A stretch of 64,000 nucleotides of DNA, taken from Lunularia cruciata (Eukaryota; Streptophyta; Marchantiopsida; Lunulariales; Lunulariaceae). Made by a program: the position numbers and the translations under genes. The notes under the pieces are model-generated. The model ran no database searches. It saw nothing but the letters and a program-made list of their open reading frames with translations, and was not told where the DNA came from. Location: assembly GCA_948567375.1 (NCBI GenBank), contig OX419758.1, positions 14,947,001 through 15,011,000 of the forward strand, written 5' to 3'. Positions 48,043 to 58,502 of the stretch are shown here, in pieces; the first letter of the stretch is position 1, and each line of letters begins with the position of its first letter.

Positions 48043-50209
48043 GGAGTGTGTGCCTGGATAAGAGAAACCAATGAGGCAGTCTTAGTAATCCTACGATCTG
48101 AGTATCATAGCTGAGACCTTCAATCTGTAGATCAAGACTTCCACAAGTTAATCAGATCGGAAATCTTGCACTACCGACATTGGTGCAGATAATGTAGACA
48201 TTCGGATTATATAGTAGTCGGATTTAGCTCGCTGTGCCATCGGCGGAAAGGTCGAGATGCAAGGAAAAGCTTTCCGTTTATACGTCAGCATGAGAGTTCT
48301 AGGCTATTTTACTTTTAACAGTTAAGTATATGGCCAAACATTGGCTGCAACAAAACGAGACGATGATTTTGTATGGATGATTTCATTCGTATGATATATG
48401 ACTTCGACTTCAGGAGACACATGGCAAGCGGTTGTACAGTCTCGCTTTTTGTCATTATATACAGATGTAACTGGGTGTAACGATGCTTCTTGGGTCATTT
48501 GTAGACTACGAACATCGGCTGTGAGCAGAACGGAAAAGAACTTGAATGAGGTCCACTCCCCAAGTCAACAATGTAGAATAATTCTTGGATTTTCCTTACA
48601 ACTTGTCCACTTTGCAGTTGAAACACGGAAGAATTGTTGATGGCGTCTGACTTTCTGGACATTTCCCTTAAGGCAGGATGCCCCTATGCTTATGCCAAGC
48701 CTCTTGTACGGAACACCAGCTCAAAATTGTCAAAAGTCAATTCTATGTGAAGAAGTTATCTTCATCGTCTCAGATCCATACCGCTACTTATTCGACCTTC
48801 GGACAACTCACAAGAATCTAGAGGACTTGCATATTCTGTATGAGCATGGAAGACAGTTACCGTCTTCAGTGAGCAGTGGAGCTTTATTAAACAAGACCAT
48901 TTGCATTTGCTTTAGGTAATAAGTAGATAAGGTACTATTAGGGTGGCAACAACAAGATTACTGTTGGAGAACACGCATCATCGTGCACATTTAACAGCAA
49001 CCGTCTTCCATATAAGTCATGCACACAGTTACTATTTTCAGGTCCTCAAACTCTTCAATTTATCACTTATATCTTTCCACTTGGAATTTATTAACATAGC
49101 GACAGATACGAAGCACCCATGATCTCATGCCTGAGGCGCCTGAACGCAAGTCAGGCGCTCTGGTTCTGAAACCTAGCACCGTAGTCCAGCTTAGCATGAA
49201 GCTTTGTGCGTCAAGCATGATTGTCGTTTGCAAGAAGTGGAATTCGGAGCACCTGGTTTCTGCAAGATGTCACTCTCGAATGCCGTCTAAGAGATGGAAA
49301 TGAAATGCGTTTGGCGCCCTACGTACTGATGAGATGGTTGCAGCAATAATTCAATTTTTGGAGAAGCCTGAAGTAATGCATTCAAGTCGGCGTTCCTGAG
49401 TACAATTGAAGCTGACATTTCAGTTCTACCTGACTGTCCTTGGAAGGATGTGCCTACCCTGGCTGCCTATTTGTCACTCGGGAAGATTAATTGTGAACCT
49501 CCCGGAGGTTAACTGCAAGATTCGCATTTACAATAGAAGGAAATATTCTAATTATGGAGCTTCGAAATCGAAGAATTCTACTTGTCCACTTGCCAATGTT
49601 AAGATTGAGTGTTTTATTGCTCCAATGATAGGTTGTCTTCATCCGAATCGCTCACCAAACATATAAACAAGGGAGTTCACCAGAGTGAAGTTATATTGTA
49701 GTAAGGACTTTCAGTCGATAAACTAAAGTCCTTCGACTGAAATGTCCAGAAATATCTGTTGGCAAGGGAGTTGAGGAGCCAATTCACGGCCCATGAGTGT
49801 TAGATTGTAAATAATGCATGGAGTGGGGGCGGATACATAGATGAATGAAGTGTGGCAATTTGATTAGTTCACCTGTTCGAACGAGGGAAAAGGAACGTGT
49901 ATTCTCGAGTATTTTCGACCAAAAACATTAGGGTCGAGTTCTCGAGGTTATGAAATTAAAACAACACCGAGCAAAACTCTCGATCAAGAGATAAGAGACT
50001 CCGTAATGTATGCCAGCAGAAGTTGAAACTTCGAAGCCTTATTACAAATTGTTACAGGGCATTTTCAGCTGTAGCTGTGACAATGTCGAGATGGCGAAGT
50101 AATACTAATCTACCAATTTATTCAACAGTTTAAGTTTGTACAGTCATGATATGAATATAACTGATCAAGTAGTACATAACATAACATCATGCATATGTCA
50201 CGAAGTCCG

Positions 50210-50597
50210 AATCAATCAATTGAGAGTTGAAGCTTTTTGTACCTTGTAGCAATAGAAGGAGATTACAACTGGCCACTGTACAAATTCGTTGGTAAATCGG
50301 TAAATTACATGACCATCAATCATCCCAAAATACCCCAAAATATTAACCGCGTCAATGTTTGCCAATTTCATGATTGCTTCAGCAAACTCCTCCGAAGGTA
50401 CTGAGTTAATTGTACATTCAAGAGCGACAAGGTCGCTCAAAAGTGTCTCATGTAACTCGAGAAGTGACTAGCCATTGTAGCATCGAGTGCCATAAAGTAA
50501 GAACGCATTTCTTGAAGGCATTTGGATGTTAGGAATTAAGAAAATTACAAGCCTTCGGGAAAGGATCTGTAGTGAACTTGTGCAATCGAATGTCCAC
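50210..50597 (-). pseudogene. peroxidase gene 3 fragment (last exon only)
   Basis: On the minus strand, an acceptor TTGCAG at 50598-50603 is followed by GGHSIAQVHYRSF, the start of the class III peroxidase last exon. The final cysteine of that motif is lost (LHC has become VHY) and a stop follows within 20 codons. Further down, LLSDLVALE and FAEAIMKLANI match SDVAIMSD and [11 protein letters not shown] of gene 1 in order. The terminal GWRKHCAF region is not recognisable. Exons 1-3 are absent; upstream there are about 180 bases of possible intron before the Cop2 retroelement begins. It has the same orientation as the two intact genes, so the peroxidase tandem cluster once extended further. Confidence 0.7.
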
Positions 50598-50784
50598 CTG
50601 CAAGAAAACAACTCGACAGGGGTTTAACAACTTATGTGGTAACGGTCAAGCTCGGGTTCAGGATGCCCTAATTGATCACAAAGTTCAAATCATTATGGCT
50701 AACAATCGACATTCACAGCAGTCGCGTCACTTCCATGTATCTGATCAACACAAGTCCATTAGTCCTCTTAGACCATAAACTGCC

Positions 50785-52089
50785 CAAAGAGGAGTGGACA
50801 TGAAAACTGGTGAGTTTGTCACACTTGAGAGTCTTTGGGTGTTTCTCTTACATGCATATCGATGTAGAGAAAAAAGGAAAAGTTAGATGCAAAGTCCAAG
50901 AAGAGTTTCTTTATTGGATATGGTGCAGATGACTTTGGGTACAAGTTTTTGGATGTAGAGAACAAGAAAATAATCAGAAGCAAAGATGTGATATTCAATG
51001 AGTGTCTCTTTTAGAAGGATAGAAACACTCTAGATTTTGATTGTGTAGATGAGCAGAGCAAAGAAAAACATCAAGTTGAGTTGCAAGAGATAACATAATA
51101 GAAGATGATGTTATCATATGGGTTCAAGGAAACCTTGAAAGCTTAGAAACTACTCTACCACTACCTCAACCATGTGCACCATAGTTGAGGAGATCTACAA
51201 GAATCACAAGATCACTAGCGTGTATTCCCTCTTTCTACATTACTTGCTATTGACATATAGATGTGAACCTGAATGTTATGAATAAACCATACAAAGTGAA
51301 GACTCAATGAAGTGAGAGCTTGCCAGGAAGGACGAGATGAAATCCTTGGATAAGAATCAAACTTGGGAGCTCAGCTTACTACCACAAGGCAAGAAGGCAT
51401 AACATAACAAATGGGTCTACATGGTCAAAGAGGAACATAACGGTAGTAGATGATACAAGGAAAAATTAGTTATGAAAGGATTCTAACAAAAAGAGGGGAT
51501 TGATTACACTGAGATTTTTTCACCAGTGGTCAAGCACTCAACAATTAGAGTGGTTCTTAATATAGTGCCGGTAGAAAACCTATATTTGGAGCAAATGGAT
51601 GTCACTACTACTTTTATACATGGTGAGATTGATGAAGATATCTATATGCAACAACTTGTTGGTTTGCAATCCTGGGCAAGGAGAGCTTGGTATGCAAGTT
51701 GCAAAAAAGCCTATATGGTCTAAAATAAACACCAAGATTATGGTACAAGAAATTAGACAAGTTCATGATTAATAATAAATTCATAAGATGTCAGGAGTAT
51801 CATTGCTGTTATATCAAGTCTCTTGATAATAGTTTTACCATCTTACTTCTATATGTTGACAACATGCTGATAGTTGGATCTACATACTAGAGTCAAAAGA
51901 TGGAAGAATGAATTATCAAGATAGTTTGCAATGAAGGACATGGGTGCAACAAAGTAGATACTTGGGCTGAAGATTGAAAGTGGTTGGAGTGTTGAAGCTC
52001 TCTCAAGGTAGCTACATTGGAAAGGTGTTGGAAAGATTCACATGATAGATGCGAGTCTTGTGAAGACATCCCATGGCAAGTCACTTCAA
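50785..52089 (+). mobile_element. Ty1/copia fragment Cop2 (integrase end and RT)
   Basis: Copia pol readings without LTRs: KLDAKSKKSFFIGYGADDFG-like end of integrase (about 50885-50945), KDEMKSLDKNQTWEL, EIFSPVVKHSTIRVVLNIV, YLEQMDVTTTFIHGEIDEDI (51510-51645) and LGLKIESGWSV (about 51960). The catalytic YVDD reads YVDN at about 51850-51862. Several stops. Its 5' part is missing at the junction with the peroxidase fragment; at 52089 it is broken by a GypA LTR and may continue beyond the window after the nested insertion. Confidence 0.78.
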
Positions 52090-52512
52090 TGTAACAATAT
52101 GGAGTTTAACAATGAAGTTAGTAGGGCTAATGAAGTAGAAAATAAGACAAATTTAGCTAGAATATTCCATAAGTATCTAGAAAGCTTCTTGGGAAACTTC
52201 TTGGTTAACTTAGCTTGCACTCCAAGTAGCTAATTTCTAAAAGGAAACTTCTAGAAGCTTCCAACTAACTTAGCTTGCATGTCAAGTAAAAAGCTCCTAA
52301 AAGGAAGCTTCTTGAGAAAATTCCCAATTGACTAGGCTTGCACTCCAAGAAAATGACTCAAGGAAACTTCCTAAGAAGCTTTTGAAAAGCCTTGTATGAT
52401 CCCTATAAATACAAGAGCCAAAGCTCATGCTAGGAATTTGGAGTTTTCTCACATTCAAGTGTTCCAATGTGAGTTTCTATTCTCCTATTTCTCTCAATCT
52501 TGGTCTTTTATA
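52090..52512 (+). repeat. GypA-2 5' LTR
   Basis: 423 bp, TGTAACA start and TTTTATA end (final C changed to T). It has the three units of about 60 bp; the heat-shock element near 52160 is damaged (GAATATTCCATAA). Confidence 0.85.
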
Positions 52513-52525
52513 TTGGTATTAGAGT

Positions 52526-52723
52526 ATGAATGGGATGGATGGAATTTATGGACCACAAAATACACTTCTACTAAACCATTGGGATTTTTGTGTCCAAGTA
52601 TTATTCAAGCATTGTTTCACACAATTTATGCATATGATCACCATATCAGAGGAACCCTTGGTACTTCCAGTTATAACTTATGGAGAACGGTGGACTTTAT
52701 ACTTATATGGGTTAATAAATTAG
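52526..52723 (+). CDS. GypA leader ORF (65 aa), function unknown
   Basis: A small frame that begins immediately after the primer site with overlapping ATG codons in the context ATGGGATGGATGG, the same context that starts GypB leader ORF 1. The product reads NHWDFCVQVL, then FTQFMHMITI, then EPLVLPVITYGERW. By eye its second half aligns with both GypB leader ORFs, though the FG dipeptide found in other GypA copies is deleted here. It ends 31 bases before the gag start (52757). No known domain. Other GypA copies have it damaged or open only in part (57124-56936, minus strand). Confidence 0.45.
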   Translation: MNGMDGIYGPQNTLLLNHWDFCVQVLFKHCFTQFMHMITISEEPLVLPVITYGERWTLYLYGLIN

Positions 52724-52756
52724 ATAGATTTGGGGTGGTATGATAGAGTAACAACC

Positions 52757-53854
52757 ATGGCGGCAAGGCGCCCAAGGCGGCAATGCCCAAGGTTATCCTT
52801 ACTATAGTAACATAGTAACAATCAAACACCTTATTTGATTGTTGGATGAACAATAGCTTCAACGACAAGAGCACATAAAGAGAGTACCAATTCAAAAAGA
52901 AAAGATCAAATCCAATTCCCTAAACCCAAGGTATTTGAAGATAAGAATCTCTCGAGTGTAATGGAGAAATTTTTTTTTTGACTGTGAAAGTTATTTTGAA
53001 GCTACCAATCTCCAAAATGAACAAAATAAGATTATCTTAGCTTCTAGCCAATTGGATGGAGTAATAAAGCTATGATAGAGATTCCATGTGGAGTGAGCTA
53101 AATGATAAATCTTTGCACCAATCTGAACGTGGGTAGAATTCAAGAGTGCAATAATTAATCGATTCCAAATTATAAATACCACACAAGATGCATAGGATAG
53201 ATTTGCAAAGTTGAAACATATTGGCTCTCTAAGAAGTAACATCATGCAATTTCAAAACACCATCATGCAAATTTTAGATATTCAGGAAGGTGAAGATTTG
53301 GATCAATTTTTGAGAGGCTTGAAGTCAAGAACCAAATTAGAGGTAACCATACGAGAGCCACAACACTTGGAGGAAGCCATGCACTTGGCCAAAAGTTTTA
53401 ATTCCTTGGTTGTTACAACTTGGTCTTGATCTCAACCTTGACAAAACCTACCAATACACTACACATGGGTGGAGGAGCCGATACCAATGGAGATTGATGC
53501 CATTCAACGGAGACTACTTGACACTGCAAATGGAGAGAAACTATGACAAAATGAGGATTTTTTTTATTATCACCAATTGGGACATTACATCATTCAATGT
53601 CCACTCAAGAATGGAAGACCTCAACAAGTTGCCCAGATGGAGTTTGTGGAGCAGAACAATCAAAGAAACAAGGAATCCCAATAGGATATTTCAAGCTGCC
53701 TATTGGGAACTTGATTAGTTCCAATGGGATTGAAGGCTCAACCTATACAACTTTGTTTCACTTGTAAGGTATGATATCTAATCAAGGTTATAGGATTTTG
53801 GTTGATTTTGGAAATTTTGAGAATTGCATGTCTATGCAAGTAGCGAAGGAAATG
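52757..53854 (+). pseudogene. GypA-2 gag and protease start
   Basis: The gag core is recognisable by the segment with IQEGEDLDQFLRGLKSRTK (53281-53335), which includes the retrotransposon-gag helix, and the region before the zinc knuckle (PMEIDAIQ). The knuckle itself is damaged. Protease starts at about 53760 (GYRILVDFGNFENC; DSG changed to DFG) and is cut at 53854. Stops and frameshifts are frequent. Confidence 0.7.
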
Positions 53855-54265
53855 TGTAATAGTATGGAGTTTAGCGACATAGTTAGTAAGGCTAACAAAG
53901 TAGAGAATAAGCCAAATTAGCCAAGAATATTCCAAAAGCATCTAAGAAGCTTCTTTGGAAGCTTCCCAACTAGTTAACTTGTGCTCCAAGCAGGTAGCTT
54001 CTAGAAGCTTCTAACTAGCTTAGCTTGCACGCCAAGTAGGCGACTTCTAGAAAGAAGTTTCTTGAGAAACTTCCTAGTTAACTTGGCTTGCACTTTAAGA
54101 AAGCGGCTCAAGGAAGCTTCTTGAGAAGCTTCTCAAGGGCCTTGTATGCTACCTATAAATACCAAAGCCAAAGTTCATGCTAGGCATTTAGAGTTTTCTC
54201 TCATTTAAGTGTCCCAATGTGAGTTTCCATTCTCCTATTTCTCCCCTTGGATTCAGTCTTTTACA
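53855..54265 (+). repeat. GypA LTR, left arm of the composite
   Basis: 411 bp, begins TGTAATAG and ends TTTTACA. It has a perfect heat-shock element at 53999-54011, TATA box at 54154-54161 and, at 54267-54278, a primer site (TGATATCAGAGC, one mismatch). Confidence 0.85.
53999..54011 (+). promoter_or_regulatory. heat-shock element in composite left LTR
   Basis: TTCTAGAAGCTTC, three perfect alternating units, about 145 bases upstream of TATAAATA at 54154-54161. The spacing suits a heat-inducible promoter; function inferred. Confidence 0.6.
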
Positions 54266-54278
54266 TTGATATCAGAGC

Positions 54279-54780
54279 AGGAATGGGATGGATGGAATTT
54301 ATGGACCACCAAATCCACTTCCACCAAACCATTGGGATTTTTGAGTCCAAATACTACCCAAGCATCATTTCACATAATTCATCACCTCGCACTTTGGACA
54401 AGATTTTCTACATATGATCACCATATCTAAGGAACCCTTGGTGCTTCAGATTGTAACTTATGGAGAACGGTGGAAATGCTTTTTCTATGTGTTAATAAAT
54501 TAGATAGATTGGGAATGGTGTGATAGAGTAGCAACCATGGCGACAATACCCAATATTATCCTTGCTATGCAGCAACAAATCAAGCACCTTACTCAATTTT
54601 TGGATGAACAAAATCTTTGATGATAAGAGCAGGTGGAGAGGGTACCAATTCAAGAAGGAGAAGATTGGATCAGATTCCCTAAATCCAAAGTATTTGAAGG
54701 CAAGAATCTTCCGAGTGTAGTGGAGAATTTTGTGTTTGATTGTGAATGTCATTTTGAAGCTACCAGTCTACAAGGTAGAA
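54279..54780 (+). pseudogene. GypA leader ORF and gag start, left arm
   Basis: The leader reading (MDGIYGPPNPLPPN, then HFGQDFLHMITIS) has stops. gag starts at 54537 (ATGGCGACAATACCC context) and runs through EGEDWIRFPKSKVFEGKN and FDCECHFEATSLQG, where the arm ends abruptly near 54780 and reverse-strand RT begins. Confidence 0.65.
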
Positions 54781-57124
54781 CTCTCCACTCAAAATACCTA
54801 TACCTTGTACGAAAGGCAGTCTTTTTCACATCCTCTCTCAATAAGAATTTGCCAATAGCCGCTATGAAGATCCAACTTGGAAAAGTAGCATGCTCCACTA
54901 AGTTGATCAAGCAAGTCATTGATCCAAGGCAAAGGATATGCATTCTTCACGGTTTACTTATTGAGCCCATGATAATTAATACAGAAACAAAGTCCTCCAT
55001 CCTTCTTTGGAACAAATAGTACCGGTGCTCCCCAAGGAGAGGTACTATGTTGTATGAAGTCTTTCTACAACAACTCTATAAGTTTTGTTCGCAACTCCTC
55101 CAACTCCTTTGGTGAGAGCCGATAGATCGGTCTACTCACTGCAGTACTCCTTGGCAATAACTTGATCTTGAAGGGCATACCTCAATCTGAGGGTAATCCC
55201 TTTGGCAGATCATCCAAAAACACGTCCGCAAACTCCTTAACTATCCAATCAACCATTGCTTGATGAGGCTATCGGTCTTCCACAGATTGTCTTGTGCAAT
55301 CAGCTTGATCCAGACCGCAAATATAGATTTATCTTCCTCCAAAGCTTGCTCTATGGCTGTTTTACTAACAAACTTCCCTTTTAGGGACTCATCTCTCTTC
55401 CAAGCTTGCTCCATGGTTGCCTTCTTGGCAAACTTCCCATCTTGGGACTCCAATTCCTTCAAGGTTTGCTCTATGGCTACCTTCTCGACAAGCTTCTCAT
55501 CTTGGGACTGACTATTCTTAGGTGTCTTATTCAGAGGTGCGAGACAACCTAATCGGAATTTCCTACCTTGGTGCTGTACTTGAATTTGGCGTCGGGTCCA
55601 ATCAAATTGAACTTTATGACATTCAAGCCAAGGTAGACCGAGAATGATATTATAGTGTAGAGGTGCCACTACAAACCTCATACACTCCAAATACTCCTTC
55701 CTAATCTTGAAGGTAATAGGATGCAAAGTGCGGAATGAAGAACACTTTCTACCATCCGCCATCATCAAACTACTTCCAATTGGCTTGATATGAATACCCA
55801 ATTCCTTTGCTACTTGCATAGACATACAATTCTTTGAACTTCTAGAATCAACCAAAATCCTATAACCCCAATTAGATATCATACCTTGCAAGTGAAGCAA
55901 ACTTGCATAGGTCAAGCCTTCAATCCATTGGAACTAATCAAGCTCCCAGTAGGCGGCTCAAAATCTCCTACTGGGATTCTTTGTTTCCCTTATCATTATG
56001 CTCCACAACTTCCACCTGGGCAACTTGTCGAGGTTGTCCATTCTTGAGTGGACATTCAGCAATGCGATGCCCGAATTGGCGGCAATAAAAACAACCACCA
56101 TTTTGTCGTAGTTTCTCCCTACCTGCCGTGCCAAGTGGTCTTTGTTGAATTGCATCAATCTCCATTGGTGTTGGCTCCTCCACTTGTGTGTAGTGTATTG
56201 GTAGGCTTTATGGAAGTTGAGGTTGAGACCAAGTTGTTGTCACCAAGGAATCAAAACGTTTGGCCAACTGCATGGCTTCTTCCAAATGTTGTGGCTCTTG
56301 CATGGTTACCTCTAATTTGGTTCTCACCTTCAAGCCCCTCACAAATCAATCCAGAGCTTCACTTCCAATATATCTGGAATTTGCATGATGGTGTTTTGGA
56401 ACTGCGTGATGTAACTTCTTATAGAGCCAATCTGTTTCAACTTTGCCAACTTATCTCGTGTAGCTTGTGTGGTATTTATAATTTGGAACCGACTAATTAT
56501 TGCACTCTTGAATTCTGCTCATATCAAGATTGGTGCAAACATTTATCGTTCGGCTCGCTCCACTCAAAATCTCCACTATAGCTTTGCTACTCCATACAAT
56601 TGGCTAGAAGCCAAGAGAATCTATTTTAGCTCATCTTGTAGGTTGGTAGCTTCAAAATAACATCCACAATCAAACACAAAATTCTCCATTGCACCCAGAA
56701 GATTCTTGCCTTCAAATACTTTAGGTTTAGGGAATCTGATCTTATCTTCTCCTTCTCGAATTTGTACTCTTTCCACCTGCTCTTGTCATCAAAGATCTCG
56801 TTCATCTAACAATCGAGTAAGGTGCTCGATTTGTTGCTGCATAGCAAGGATAACATTTGGTATTACCGCCATGGTTGCTACTCTATCACACCACTCCCAA
56901 TCTATCTAATTTATTAACACATAGAAATAACACGTCTACCATTCTCCATAAGTTACAACTTGAAGCACCAAGGGTTCCTCAAATATGGTGATCATATGTA
57001 GAAAATCTTGTCCAAAGTACGAGGTGATGAATTGTGTGAAATGATGCTTGGGTAATATTTGGACATGAAAATCCCAATAGTTTGGTGGAAGTGGATTTGG
57101 TGGTCCATAAATTCCATCCATCCC
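54781..57124 (-). pseudogene. GypA leader, gag, protease, linker and RT start, right arm
   Basis: On the minus strand: leader ORF (from 57124, MDGIYGPPNPLPPNYWDF, with an intact SYFGQDFLHMI core), gag, and an intact CCHC knuckle CFYCRQFGHRIAEC at about 56097-56056. Protease is the best preserved GypA copy (55915-55241): active site DSR instead of DSG, then MQVAKELGIHIKPIGSS and LGLPWLECHKVQFDW. A linker of three repeats of about 21 residues (VAIEQTLKEL, ATMEQAWKRD, TAIEQALEED) spans about 55505-55325. RT then runs to [12 protein letters not shown] at about 54781, where the arm ends. The primer site is at 57142-57131. Confidence 0.75.
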
Positions 57125-57143
57125 ATTCCTGCTCTGATACCAA

Positions 57144-57497
57144 TGTAAAAGACCGAATCCGATGAGAGAAATAGGAGAATGGAAACTCACATTGGAACAC
57201 TTGAATGAAGGAAAACTCTAAATGCCTAGCATGAGCCTTGGATTTGGTATTTATAAGGAACATACAAGGCCCTTGAGAAACTTCCTCAAGCCGCTTTCTA
57301 AGAGTGCAAGCCAAGTTAACTAGGAAGCTTCTCAAGAACCTTCCTTCTAGAAGTTATTTACTTGAGTTGTAAGCTAAGCTAGCCAAGAAGCTTCCCAAGA
57401 AGCTTCTTAGATACTTCCGGAATATTCTAGGCTAATTTGTCTTATGTTCTACTTCGTAAGCTCGACTAACTTCGTCGCTAAACTCTATATTGTTACA
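57144..57497 (-). repeat. GypA LTR, right arm of the composite
   Basis: 354 bp on the minus strand, TGTAACA start at 57497. It lacks one of the internal units of about 60 bp. A perfect heat-shock element (TTCCGGAATATTC on the plus strand) is at 57415-57427. Confidence 0.82.
57415..57427 (-). promoter_or_regulatory. heat-shock element in composite right LTR
   Basis: TTCCGGAATATTC, three perfect alternating units; the centre differs from the other copies (CCGG instead of TCTAGA), yet the TTC/GAA pattern is kept. Confidence 0.55.
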
Positions 57498-57765
57498 CTA
57501 TCAAACTAGTAATTGGAAGTAGATTGATGATGGCGGATGGTAGAAAAGGTTTTGCATTCTGTACCTCACATCTTGTTACCTTCAAGATAGGGAAAGAGTA
57601 TTTGGAGTGCATGAGGTTTGTAGTGGCATCGCTATACTACGATATCATTCTAAGACTACCTTGGCTTGAATACCATAAGTTCAATTTGATTGGACCCAAT
57701 AGCAAATTCAAGTACAACACCAATATAGGAATTTATGATTAGGTTGTTTGGTATCTCTATGTAAA
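57498..57765 (+). pseudogene. GypA-2 protease continuation
   Basis: The reading IGSRLMMADGRKGFAF, FKIGKEYLECMRFVVASLYY and LRLPWLEYHKFN continues the protease interrupted at 53854. It ends where the reverse GypB LTR begins at 57766. Confidence 0.75.
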
Positions 57766-58502
57766 TGTAATACTCCAAGGACAAGAGAAGAAAGAAAATA
57801 CAAGTTTCACACTCAATCATCCAATGCTCCAAAGGAGCACCTTCTCTTTATTATATAGACAATGAGGATCTCCTCCAAGGAAGCTCCACCATAGGATTAG
57901 ACACACAGATAAGTGACATGTCAGCAAGCTCCACCCTTGGATTACTTACTTGGATGAGTCACATGTCGGTCTTGGTCCTATTTGATTGGTCAAACAAGCT
58001 TTGATTGGAGAGAATCTTTTAGAGAATCTTCCTATAGGAATCTTAGAATCTTGTGGGTGAGGTACCGTTGGAAAGCTCTTGATAAGAAAAAATAGAGGGA
58101 GAGAAGGTAAACTTTTCCTATTTTGGGGAAGGATTCTACACATTTTTTAGGCTTAATTCATCCGTTTAGGTTTCCAAAATTACCTTCAAAGATTTTAGGC
58201 ATATTTTGGTTCCTACTCTATTAGTAGAAGTCCCGTTTTGGTGATAAATCCTTCTAATCTATTTAGTCCATCATATATAATATCCTTGTAGATATTACCA
58301 AACCAATTTTCACTTTTAAATCATATGTCTAGTTATTGGTTCTAAGGTTTTCAAATCTATTTTGGTTTTTACACTATTAATAGAATTACTCTTTTGGTGA
58401 TACTTCTATCTGATTTATTTTGACCATCATGTATAACATCATTCTAGATGTTACCTAACCAAGTTTTATATCTAGATCATATTGCTAGTTCTTGGTATTA
58501 TA
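57766..58502 (-). repeat. GypB-3 3' LTR
   Basis: 737 bp. The minus-strand start is damaged (TATAATA for TGTAATA, at 58502) and the end is TATTACA at 57766. A damaged polypurine tract borders it at 58503-58520. Confidence 0.85.

Larger units (their letters stand above)
41480..50200. other. long stretch without a recognisable gene
   Basis: About 8.7 kb upstream of peroxidase 2. Composition is mixed: AT-rich near 43600-44600, otherwise similar to the genic region. ORFs are all below about 110 codons and none carries a family motif that I recognise. Only small repeats (44711-44744, 45712-45858) and a short hairpin (48016-48042) stand out. Decayed repeats too old to recognise by eye may be present. 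Confidence 0.4.
53855..57497. mobile_element. head-on composite of two GypA 5' halves, LTRs inverted at both ends
   Basis: The left arm is plus strand: LTR 53855-54265, primer site, leader and gag start up to about 54780. The right arm is minus strand, read from 57497 down: LTR, primer site, leader, gag, protease, linker and RT up to about 54781. The two arms meet at an inverted junction inside gag (left) and RT (right). Both outer ends are LTR starts (TGTAA), and neither arm has a 3' LTR. The whole block sits inside the GypA-2 protease. This is neither a normal element nor two complete nested elements. Confidence 0.75.
52090..57765 (+). mobile_element. GypA-2 chromovirus, 5' part, split by a composite insertion
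   Basis: 5' LTR (52090-52512), primer site (TGGTATTAGAGT, 52514-52525), leader ORF, gag and protease are followed at 53855 by a composite of GypA halves. The protease reading MSMQVAKE before it resumes after 57497 as IGSRLMMADGRK. About 8-10 bases of the protease are missing at that junction. A reverse GypB copy cuts the protease again at 57766, and the rest of the element lies beyond the window. It sits in Cop2; the left flank is TTCAA (52085-52089). Confidence 0.8.
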
